A stretch of DNA of 64,000 nucleotides from Pseudomonas shahriarae (GTDB lineage: Bacteria; Pseudomonadota; Gammaproteobacteria; Pseudomonadales; Pseudomonadaceae), in assembly GCF_014268455.2 (NCBI RefSeq), contig NZ_CP077085.1:3389001-3453000 (forward strand), in the 5' to 3' direction. The notes beneath the pieces are model-generated. The model was not told the origin of the DNA. It searched no databases and saw nothing but the letters and a program-made list of their open reading frames with translations. A program made the translations under genes and the position numbers. Below are positions 28,299 to 35,804 of this stretch, piece after piece. Positions within the stretch are counted from its first letter, which is position 1, and each line of letters opens with the position of its first letter.

Positions 28299-28734
28299 AC
28301 TTGACCGTCAGTTGATCAACCGCCTGCAACGGGGCCTGCCCCTGGTTCGTCACCCGTGGCAGTTATTGGCTGCAGAGCTGCACAGCACGCCCGACGAACT
28401 GCTCGACCGCCTGCACCTGCTGCTCGAAGACGGCGTGCTGACGCGCTTCGGGCCGATGTTTGATATTGAGCGCCTGGGCGGCGCATTCACCCTGGCCGCC
28501 CTGGCGGTACCTGAAGCACGCTTTGAACAGGTCGCGACGCAGCTCAACGAACTCCCGCAAGTGGCCCATAACTACCGGCGCGAGCATCACTGGAACATGT
28601 GGTTTGTGCTGGCCTGCGGCACCGCCGAAGACCTCGAGCAGACCCTCTCGCACATCCACACCATCACCGGGCTTGAGGTGCTTAACCTGCCCAAGGAGCA
28701 AACCTACCATGTCGGTCTGTACTTCCCGGTTTGA
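28291..28734 (+). CDS. nirG: siroheme decarboxylase subunit NirG
   Basis: 147 residues starting MDELDRQLINRLQRG. The motif VAHNYRREHHWNMWFVLACG matches the NirD motif. Overlaps nirL by 8 bases and nirH by 26 bases, so the block is tightly coupled in translation. AsnC-like HTH at the N-terminus is probably structural rather than regulatory. Confidence 0.93.
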   Translation: MDELDRQLINRLQRGLPLVRHPWQLLAAELHSTPDELLDRLHLLLEDGVLTRFGPMFDIERLGGAFTLAALAVPEARFEQVATQLNELPQVAHNYRREHHWNMWFVLACGTAEDLEQTLSHIHTITGLEVLNLPKEQTYHVGLYFPV

Positions 28735-29239
28735 CGAGACCCTGGCCCAGCGCTTGATCCATTTGACCGACGCCGGCCTGCCCCTGTTGGAAGACCCCTG
28801 GACCTGGCTCGCCGAGCAATTGGGGATCAGCGTCGAATCCACCCTGGACCTGCTCAAGCGCTTGCAGGGTGAAGGCGCGATCCGCCGGATCGCCGCCGTG
28901 CCCAATCACTATCGCCTGGGCTATCGCCACAACGGCATGACCGTGTGGGATGTGTGCGATGAACAGATGCCGCGCCTGGGCGAACTGATCGGCGCCCAAC
29001 CCTTTGTCAGCCACTGCTATCGCCGGCCCCGGCGCGCGGACTGGCCCTACAACCTGTTCGCCATGGTCCATGGCCGCAGCCGCGAAGAAATCGACAGTTA
29101 CCGTGAACACCTGCGCTTCTTGCTGGGCGATGCCAGCCGGGCGGACGAGATGTTGGTGAGCAGTCGCATCCTGAAAAAAACCGGCCTGCGCCTGACCCAA
29201 CGATCCACGGTGGAAGCTGCCCACACAGATGCTGGATGA
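28709..29239 (+). CDS. nirH: siroheme decarboxylase subunit NirH
   Basis: 176 residues from ATG 28709, with AAGGAG 11 bases upstream. Carries CYRRPRRADWPYNLFAMVHGR, the NirL/NirH motif. The C-terminal ~20 residues are polar and look disordered. Fourth member of the NirDLGH decarboxylase; followed by a 57-base gap before nirJ. Confidence 0.93.
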   Translation: MSVCTSRFDETLAQRLIHLTDAGLPLLEDPWTWLAEQLGISVESTLDLLKRLQGEGAIRRIAAVPNHYRLGYRHNGMTVWDVCDEQMPRLGELIGAQPFVSHCYRRPRRADWPYNLFAMVHGRSREEIDSYREHLRFLLGDASRADEMLVSSRILKKTGLRLTQRSTVEAAHTDAG

Positions 29240-29296
29240 CCCACCGCTAACGCAGCCTCGCAGGGCGAGACAGCTCCCCCACACAAGGACCACCCC

Positions 29297-30475
29297 ATGC
29301 TTAGGATCAGTCATTACCTGCGCACCCTGGCCGGCCAATGCCCACCACCGCGCAGCGCCAAACCGGGCAGCGACCGCGCGCCGGTGGTGATCTGGAACCT
29401 GCTGCGCCGCTGCAACCTGACCTGCAAGCACTGCTACGCCACCAGCGCCGACAGTGTGTTCCGCGATGAGCTGGATACCGAGGCCGCGCTGAAGGTGATC
29501 GACGACCTGCACGACGCAGGGGTCAAGGTGTTGATCCTCTCGGGCGGCGAGCCCTTGCTGCGCGATGACCTGTTCCAGCTCAGCGCCTATGCCCGCGCCA
29601 AGGGCTTTTTCGTGGCGCTGTCGAGCAATGGCACGTTGATTGACGAAGGCAATATCCAGCAGATCGCCGATGCGCGCTTTGACTATGTGGGCATCAGCAT
29701 TGATGGCTTGAAGGCCACCCACGATGCATTCCGCCAGTGCGAGGGCAGTTTCGAGCGCTCGATGCATGCCATCAGCCTGTGCCGCCAGGCTGGCATTCGT
29801 GTAGGCCTGCGCACCACCCTGACCCAGGAAAACCACGCGCAGTTGCCGCAACTGCTGGGGCTGATGCGCGAATACGATGTGCAGAAGTTCTACCTCTCGC
29901 ACCTCAACTACAGCGGGCGCGGCAAGCGCAGCCGGCAACTGGACGCCCATCAGCAGATGAGCCGCGACGCCATGCTGATGATCTTCCAGCAGGCCTGGAA
30001 CGACGTCCAGAACGGCGTGGCCAGCGATTTTGTGAGCGGCAACAACGACGCCGACGCCGTGCTGTTGCTGCAATGGGTGCATCAGCATTTGCCGGAACAC
30101 TACCCGCAACTCGAACACCTGCTGCATGCCTGGGGCGGCAATGCCTCGGGCAGCGGTATCGCCAATATCGACAACACCGGCGAAGTGCACCCGGACACTT
30201 ACTGGTGGCAACACTCGGTGGGCAATGTGCGCCGCACCTCGTTTCGCGAAATCTGGCTGGAACGCCCCGACCCGTTACTGCTGCGCCTGCGCCAATACCC
30301 GCGGGAGGTCGGTGGCCGTTGCACCGACTGCCGCTGGCTGAACATCTGCAACGGCAACACGCGCACCCGCGCCTGGGCCGACGGCGATCTCTGGGGCCCG
30401 GACCCCGGTTGCTACCTCAGCAACGCAGAAATCGCCCGCACCCCGCCCACCTTGATTCCTTGCTCGGCACGCTGA
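29297..30475 (+). CDS. nirJ: heme d1 biosynthesis radical SAM protein NirJ
   Basis: 392 residues. Radical SAM cluster CNLTCKHC at 39-46 (Cys 39, 43, 46), SAM motif LSGGEPLL, and a C-terminal SPASM-like cluster including CTDCRWLNICNGN and a last Cys in DPGCYLS. NirJ replaces the propionates on rings A and B by oxo groups during d1 synthesis. Full length; a ribosome site ACAAGGA precedes the ATG. Confidence 0.96.
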   Translation: MLRISHYLRTLAGQCPPPRSAKPGSDRAPVVIWNLLRRCNLTCKHCYATSADSVFRDELDTEAALKVIDDLHDAGVKVLILSGGEPLLRDDLFQLSAYARAKGFFVALSSNGTLIDEGNIQQIADARFDYVGISIDGLKATHDAFRQCEGSFERSMHAISLCRQAGIRVGLRTTLTQENHAQLPQLLGLMREYDVQKFYLSHLNYSGRGKRSRQLDAHQQMSRDAMLMIFQQAWNDVQNGVASDFVSGNNDADAVLLLQWVHQHLPEHYPQLEHLLHAWGGNASGSGIANIDNTGEVHPDTYWWQHSVGNVRRTSFREIWLERPDPLLLRLRQYPREVGGRCTDCRWLNICNGNTRTRAWADGDLWGPDPGCYLSNAEIARTPPTLIPCSAR

Positions 30476-30542
30476 ACCACCGGCCGCTCACCTGGTGAAA
30501 CAACCGGGGAGCGCCAACCTGATGATGAACCAAGGAAGTCTC

Positions 30543-31376
30543 ATGCACTCAACCTACGCCTTACCCTACGCGCTGCACAGCCCCTTCCACCCCGGCGAAG
30601 TCGCCCTGGTCGGCGCCGGTCCCGGCGACCCGCGCCTGTTGACCCTGCGCGCCTGGAGCCTGCTGATGCAGGCGGATGCAGTGGTGTTCGATCGCCTGAT
30701 CAGTGCCGAGTTGCTGACCCTGATCCCGCTGACCTGCGCCCGCCATTACGTGGGCAAGGCCAGCGGATATCACAGCCTGCCCCAGGAGCAGATCAATGAA
30801 TTGCTGGCCGAACTGGCTCAGCAAGGACAGCGCGTGGTGCGGCTCAAGGGCGGCGACCCGTTCGTGTTTGGCCGCGGTGCCGAAGAGCTGGAATACCTGT
30901 TGGCGCAAGGGGTGTCGTGCCAGGTAGTGCCAGGCATCACCGCAGCATCCGGCTGCAGCGCCTATGCGGGCATCCCGTTGACGCACCGTGATCTGGTCAA
31001 CTCGTGTCGCTTCGTCACCGGGCATTTGCAGCGCGACGGTGAGTTGAAATTGCCCTGGGACAGCCTTGCCGACGGCAGCCAGACCCTAGTGTTCTACATG
31101 GGCCTGTCGAACCTGGCGATGATCGCCGAACGCCTGATCGGCGCCGGGCTGTCCGCCGAGACGCCGGCGGCGCTGATCTGCAATGGGGCCCGCGTCGACC
31201 AGCAAGTGCATCGCGGCACCCTGCGCCAACTGCCGGCCCTGGCCCTGATGTGCGAGCCCGGCGTGCCGACCTTGACGGTGATCGGGCATGTGGTGGATCT
31301 GTTTGCCGATGCGCCCCTGCACTACCCCGCCAGCCTCGCGCCCGCTCATCTCGCGCGGCCCAGGGTGGCGGTATGA
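30543..31376 (+). CDS. nirE: uroporphyrinogen III methyltransferase NirE
   Basis: 277-residue SUMT that methylates uroporphyrinogen III to precorrin-2, the entry to heme d1. Motifs: VALVGAGPGDPRLLT, VRLKGGDPFVFGRG, VPGITAASGCSAYAGIPLTHR, VFYMGL. The start at ATG 30543 has AAGGAAG four bases upstream and gives the same N-terminal length as P. aeruginosa NirE; in-frame ATGs at 30522 and 30525 are alternatives. The stop overlaps the nirN ATG. Confidence 0.96.
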   Translation: MHSTYALPYALHSPFHPGEVALVGAGPGDPRLLTLRAWSLLMQADAVVFDRLISAELLTLIPLTCARHYVGKASGYHSLPQEQINELLAELAQQGQRVVRLKGGDPFVFGRGAEELEYLLAQGVSCQVVPGITAASGCSAYAGIPLTHRDLVNSCRFVTGHLQRDGELKLPWDSLADGSQTLVFYMGLSNLAMIAERLIGAGLSAETPAALICNGARVDQQVHRGTLRQLPALALMCEPGVPTLTVIGHVVDLFADAPLHYPASLAPAHLARPRVAV

Positions 31377-32833
31377 AGCGCCTGTGGCTGGTGCCGCTGC
31401 TCTGGGCCAGCGCCGCCCACGGTGCGCCGGATGCCGCCGCCGATTACCAGCAGCATTGCCAGAGCTGCCATGGCCTCAACCGGGTCGGCAGCACCGGCCC
31501 GGCGTTGTTGCCGGAAAGCCTGGGGCGGATCAAGCCGGCCGAGATTCGCCAGGTCATCGAACACGGGCGCCCGGCCAGCCAGATGGCGGCATTCGCCGGT
31601 CAACTCAGCGCGCAACAGATCGACGGCCTGGTGACGTTCCTGCAACAGCCGCCCGCCACGCCCGCGACCTGGAACGAGCAGGATATCCGCAGCAGCCACC
31701 GCCAACTGGCCGACCTCAGCCAACTGCCGAGCACCCCGCAGCATCACGCCGACCCGCTGAACCTGTTTGTGGTGGTGGAATCCGGTGACCATCACATCGA
31801 CATTCTCGACGGTGACCGTTTTGAGGTGCTCGACCGTTTTGCCTCGCACTTTGCCGTACACGGCGGGCCGAAGTTTTCCCCGGACGGGCGCTTTGTGTAC
31901 TTTGCTTCGCGCGACGGCTGGATCAGCCTGTATGACCTGCATAACCTCAAGCTGATCGCCGAGGTCCGCGCCGGCCTCAATACCCGCAACCTGGCGGTGA
32001 GCAAGGACGGGCGCTGGGTGCTGGTGGGCAATTACCTGCCGGGTAACCTGGTGGTGCTGGATGCGCGCGACCTGTCGCTGGTCAAGACCCTACCGACGAA
32101 TTCGCGGGTCAGCGCGGTGTACACCGCACCGCCGCGCAACAGTTTTATCGTCGCCCTCAAGGATGTGAATGAGGTCTGGGAGTTGTCCTACGCGGCCGCG
32201 ACCCCGAGCTTCGAGCCCCGGCACATCCAGGCCCAGGACGTGCTCGATGACTTTTCCTTTTCCCCTGACTACCGGCAACTGCTCGCCACTTCGCGCAAGG
32301 CCGGTGGCGGGCAAGTGATCGACCTCGACTCCGGGAAGGTGGTCACCGACATCGCGCTGTCGGGTATGCCGCACCTGGGCTCGGGGACCTACTGGCAACG
32401 CAATGGGCAGTGGGTGTTTGCCACGCCGAATATCAGCAAGGGGCAGATCTCGGTGCTGGACCTCAAGACCTGGAAACTGATCAAGGAAATTCCCACCCTC
32501 GGGCCGGGGTTCTTTATGCGCAGCCACAGCAACTCGCGCTATGTGTGGAGTGATGTGTTTTTCGCACCCGGCAACGATGCGATCCACTTGATCGACAAGC
32601 AGACCCTGGAAATCGCCCATACCCTGCGGCCCATGCCGGGCAAGACCGCAGCACATGTGGAGTTCACCAAGGATGGGCGCTACTTGCTGTTGAGCATCTG
32701 GGATCGCGAGGGCGCGTTGATCGTGTATGACAGCCAGACGTTGCAGGAGGTCAAGCGGATCCCCATGAACAAGCCTTCGGGCAAGTACAACGTGGGGAAC
32801 AAGATTGAGTTTGCGGAGGGGACTTCGCATTGA
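31373..32833 (+). CDS. nirN: NirN, c- and d1-type cytochrome, dihydro-heme d1 dehydrogenase
   Basis: 486 residues, a NirS paralogue in the periplasm. Signal peptide 1-18 (ending AHGAPD), cytochrome c domain with CQSCH at 29-33, and a d1-type propeller (YFASRDGWISLYDLHNL, SGMPHLGSGTYW, FFMRSHSNSRYVWSDVFFAPG). NirN carries out the final oxidation to heme d1 and hands it to NirS. Last gene of the operon; ATGA overlap with nirE. Confidence 0.96.
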   Translation: MKRLWLVPLLWASAAHGAPDAAADYQQHCQSCHGLNRVGSTGPALLPESLGRIKPAEIRQVIEHGRPASQMAAFAGQLSAQQIDGLVTFLQQPPATPATWNEQDIRSSHRQLADLSQLPSTPQHHADPLNLFVVVESGDHHIDILDGDRFEVLDRFASHFAVHGGPKFSPDGRFVYFASRDGWISLYDLHNLKLIAEVRAGLNTRNLAVSKDGRWVLVGNYLPGNLVVLDARDLSLVKTLPTNSRVSAVYTAPPRNSFIVALKDVNEVWELSYAAATPSFEPRHIQAQDVLDDFSFSPDYRQLLATSRKAGGGQVIDLDSGKVVTDIALSGMPHLGSGTYWQRNGQWVFATPNISKGQISVLDLKTWKLIKEIPTLGPGFFMRSHSNSRYVWSDVFFAPGNDAIHLIDKQTLEIAHTLRPMPGKTAAHVEFTKDGRYLLLSIWDREGALIVYDSQTLQEVKRIPMNKPSGKYNVGNKIEFAEGTSH

Positions 32834-32846
32834 TGGGGGGCTGGAT

Positions 32847-32871
32847 GGCTGGCGACAGTGCCGTGCCAGCC
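32847..32871. terminator. hairpin after the nir operon
   Basis: GGCTGGC (32847-32853) and GCCAGCC (32865-32871) form a 7-bp perfect stem with an 11-base loop, 13 bases after the nirN stop. No T-run follows, so it is a weak terminator candidate or a transcript-stabilising hairpin. Confidence 0.45.
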
Positions 32872-32895
32872 AATAACGGCGGTGACTGAAGGGCC

Positions 32896-32924
32896 GCCAT
32901 CGCGGGCAGGCCCGCTGCCACACG
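32896..32924. repeat. single REP element
   Basis: GCCATCGCGGGCAGGCCCGC continuing into TGCCACACG closely matches the P. fluorescens REP unit; core stem GCGGGC/GCCCGC with a 2-base loop at 32902-32915. It sits between the convergent ends of nirN and the FadL gene, the usual location. Confidence 0.75.
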
Positions 32925-32933
32925 GGATCTGGA

Positions 32934-34376
32934 TCAGAAGGCGTAGGTAGCCCCCAGGCTGAGCACTTCGCCCTTGAGCTGGGCCTTGCCGTCCAGCGAC
33001 GCCGCGCCAAGGCGATCAACGTTCTTGGTCTTGAGCTTGACGGTTTCTACAAACTGCCGTGAATAGGCACCGTCGATACTCAAGCCCGGAACCGCCCGGA
33101 TGTTGTAGCCAAACCCCAGGGACGCAAATATCCGATCGCCATCAGGAATCCGCGGGTCACGGGTGGAGTTGGGGGTCGGGGTCTGGTCGAAGGCCACACC
33201 GCTGCGCAGGGTAAAGTCATCGGAGAGTTTGTAGTCGCCGCCGAGGGCGTACATCCAGGTGTTCTTGTAGTTGTAGGGAATCGACACCAGGGTGCTGCCA
33301 TCCGACTTCAAGGTCAGGGCCTTGAACGATGACCATTGGGTCCAGGTGGCACTCACGCCCAAGGTCAGGCGGTCGGAGAACTGGTGTACCCAATCCAGGG
33401 AGGCATTGGCCGGGATGTCCAGTTGGGCCGAGGCATTGGCGCCACCGGGATACAGATGCAGGCCTGGATAGGCCAGTTCGACCAGGGTCTTGCCATCCAG
33501 CACAGGGGTGGTCATGACATCTCTGGAGAGTGCATCGGCGTAGATATTGTATTTGCCCTCCAGCTTGTTCTTGATCTTGGCGTGGTAGTTCAGGCCCAAG
33601 GTATCCCGGGAGGTCGGCTTCCAAGCCATACCGGCAAACCAGCCCAGGGAAGTGTTGTCGACTTTGACCCGCATCAATGCCAGGCCCTGGCCGGCGGGAA
33701 ACGGCGTGTAGCCCAGGTCCGGTGACTGCGCAGCGGCGGCGTAGAGGTCAACGTTCTGGCTTACAAAGCCTGCGGTGTGCTGCAAAATCCCCCCGCCACC
33801 GATGGAGAACTGATCATTGACCTTGAACGACAGCGAACCGGTCAGGCCCACGGTTTCGATTTTGGTGTCTACCGCAAAGTCCCGGCCCTTCCAGTCCTCG
33901 TCCCACGTCGTGCGGGCCCCCATGGGCACCACTTGGCTCAGGCCAAAGGCAAAACGCTCGTTGATCGGGATAACCGTAAAGCCCGTCGGTGCCCAGGCTT
34001 CAAACCCACCCTGGCCACCGTCTCCGGTGCGCGGCGTCGAGGTCGGCAGGCCGGTATCAGGATCAAGGACCGTAATGGATGCGGGATTGCCCGCGTAGTC
34101 ATACGCCGAGCCTTTGTACTTGATGTCGACATTGGCGTAGTTGAGGGTGAACTGCGAAACGGGCCGGTCGATAAAGGCCATCGCCGCCGGGTTGTTGAAG
34201 GCCGCTGATGGGTCGTTCCTGAACAGCGAACCGCCACCGAACGCCCGGCCCCAGCCTGCGGTGTTGGCAGTCGGCGTCATGAACCCGCCGGCCTGGACCG
34301 GGCACGCCGCAACCGTCAGCCCACCCAACACTGCCAGGGCAAAGAATGCCAGGACCTGCTGTTTGTTGTGTTTCAT
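32934..34376 (-). CDS. OmpP1/FadL family outer membrane transporter
   Basis: 480-residue outer membrane barrel of the FadL/TodX family, which imports long-chain fatty acids or other hydrophobic compounds. Signal peptide 1-29 (ending VQAGG), conserved N-terminal hatch motif GWGRAFGGGSLFRNDPSAAFNNPAAM (typically NPA), and terminal Phe (SLGATYAF). ATG 34376 follows GGAG. 100 bases downstream of a PraB-like gene on the same strand, which suggests joint use in alkane or hydrophobic substrate uptake (inference). Confidence 0.92.
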   Translation of the reverse strand: MKHNKQQVLAFFALAVLGGLTVAACPVQAGGFMTPTANTAGWGRAFGGGSLFRNDPSAAFNNPAAMAFIDRPVSQFTLNYANVDIKYKGSAYDYAGNPASITVLDPDTGLPTSTPRTGDGGQGGFEAWAPTGFTVIPINERFAFGLSQVVPMGARTTWDEDWKGRDFAVDTKIETVGLTGSLSFKVNDQFSIGGGGILQHTAGFVSQNVDLYAAAAQSPDLGYTPFPAGQGLALMRVKVDNTSLGWFAGMAWKPTSRDTLGLNYHAKIKNKLEGKYNIYADALSRDVMTTPVLDGKTLVELAYPGLHLYPGGANASAQLDIPANASLDWVHQFSDRLTLGVSATWTQWSSFKALTLKSDGSTLVSIPYNYKNTWMYALGGDYKLSDDFTLRSGVAFDQTPTPNSTRDPRIPDGDRIFASLGFGYNIRAVPGLSIDGAYSRQFVETVKLKTKNVDRLGAASLDGKAQLKGEVLSLGATYAF

Positions 34377-34476
34377 GCACCACTCCGTCGTATCGTTACC
34401 CACCCCAGCAGGTGCCTCGAATAAGGCACCTGCCTTTCACGGGTGATCAGCCCTTTGCACTAGCAAGCGCGATGGC

Positions 34477-34986
34477 TCAAGGCGCCACGCTCAGGCTCGG
34501 GACCTTGACGGTCAGGGACTGGACGGCGCAGTTGCCGGAAAGCGGCTGGTTTTTACCGGTCAACGTGCGAGTCGCCTGGTTCCACTCGCCATTGAGGGTA
34601 CCCGGGCCGCAGTTGGAGGAAGGGAACGCCACGGTCCAACCCACGTTTGAGACGGTGCCGCTACCGATGCCGGTGCTCGCGTTATAGCTGGTCGCGGTCA
34701 ATACCCAACCCGGAGACGGAACGTTTTTCATCTTCGGCAGATTGCACAGGCCACCGCCAGTGAGCGTTGCCGAAGTGATGGTGGCTACGCCTGCGGATAC
34801 ATTGCCGCCGAAAGTGACGCCGCAGGTAATGGGAGCCCCGAAGGAAGATGGCGACGTTACAACAATCGTGCCTGCCTCAGTGGTAAATGGACCTTCCGGG
34901 ATAATCGACACGGCGCTGGCCATGGAAGCCGCCCCGAACAACAGAGCAAACGAACTTACACGAACGAGGGCTTTCAAACTTTTCAT
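34477..34986 (-). CDS. secreted PraB-like protein (alkane oxidation activator family)
   Basis: 169 residues with a clear signal peptide (MKSLKALVRVSSFALLFGA, cleavage after MASA). The mature part is rich in Gly, Ser, Thr and Val, with four cysteines (ITCGV, GGGLCNLP, SSNCGPG, SGNCAV). The layout resembles the PraB family of Pseudomonas, secreted proteins that stimulate growth on alkanes and act in biofilms. Assignment rests on the N-terminus, size and Cys pattern from memory, so is moderate. Probably the first gene before the FadL porin. Confidence 0.6.
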   Translation of the reverse strand: MKSLKALVRVSSFALLFGAASMASAVSIIPEGPFTTEAGTIVVTSPSSFGAPITCGVTFGGNVSAGVATITSATLTGGGLCNLPKMKNVPSPGWVLTATSYNASTGIGSGTVSNVGWTVAFPSSNCGPGTLNGEWNQATRTLTGKNQPLSGNCAVQSLTVKVPSLSVAP

Positions 34987-35804
34987 TATTTTTCCTCACA
35001 TGGATGGCGAACTATTTCGCCGGGGTAATGGCCATGAGCAAGAGTTCACATTGAAGCTGTGACACCCCCTCTCCGACCAAATCTCAATTCAAATAACGGC
35101 ATTAAATCGCTTATCAATCCAGGAACCTTTTTAAACTTATAAAACCCCGAGCGGCTCTGTTTTATTACCACTCGTTAGTTTCTGGCTTGCCGAACACTTA
35201 CATAGGGCGCGCTGCATCTTTATTTAACGCCACATACACTCAGTAACGTCCCTAACCCCAAGGCAGACAAATTTCTGGCAATAAGCGTTTGTGAGCCCCA
35301 TCGACTCCGAAAAAACCCACGACATTCAGATCAAGCCAGACGATGCTGGTACTGCTACACCCACTCCAGGAGCCTTGCCGGGTGGGCATTGGCGACAGGT
35401 CGATACTGCAGGACTTGATTAGCCCTTTGCCAACACCTTCCATAAAGAACATAGATACAGAGCAGTGCCGACATCAAACAAGGCCCCAAGCAAGTACGAA
35501 AACTTAAACTAGAAAATTGCGCCTAAAAACATTGCAGACAAGTCAATCGCCTCCACAAGAGCCTATATTTAGAAATTTCTTTTTAAAACTCGTATCAAAT
35601 AATCTACCTGAAAAAATTACTTACGCCAGAGGGGCACCCTCCATTTACGAGAAGTCCTACGCAACAGCTTTATACTCGTAGGAAAGTCGAATAACTCGAA
35701 CCACCGGCCAACTTCGGCGCAAGCGCCAGCGCACGGGAAGTCAAGGCACAATATAGAGTGGAATTATTTGCAGGACTTATTTGTAGGATCAATGCAAGAC
35801 GTGG
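34987..35804. other. AT-rich, gene-poor stretch
   Basis: 818 bases between the PraB-like gene and the EIIC-EAL gene, visibly richer in A/T than its neighbours. The right-hand side of the PraB-like start must hold that gene's promoter. The only notable open frame is 66 codons on the minus strand at 35252-35452, with no ribosome site and no recognisable product; I do not call it a gene. No repeats or RNA genes seen. Confidence 0.5.

Noticed and set aside
26154-32833. Possible duplicate nitrite reductase (NirF and NirN both resemble NirS)
   Set aside because: NirF lacks the heme c site and is a lipoprotein; NirN lies at the operon end with its own known role in heme d1 maturation.
35252-35452. 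66-codon minus-strand open frame in the AT-rich gap
   Set aside because: No ribosome site, no recognisable motif or domain.
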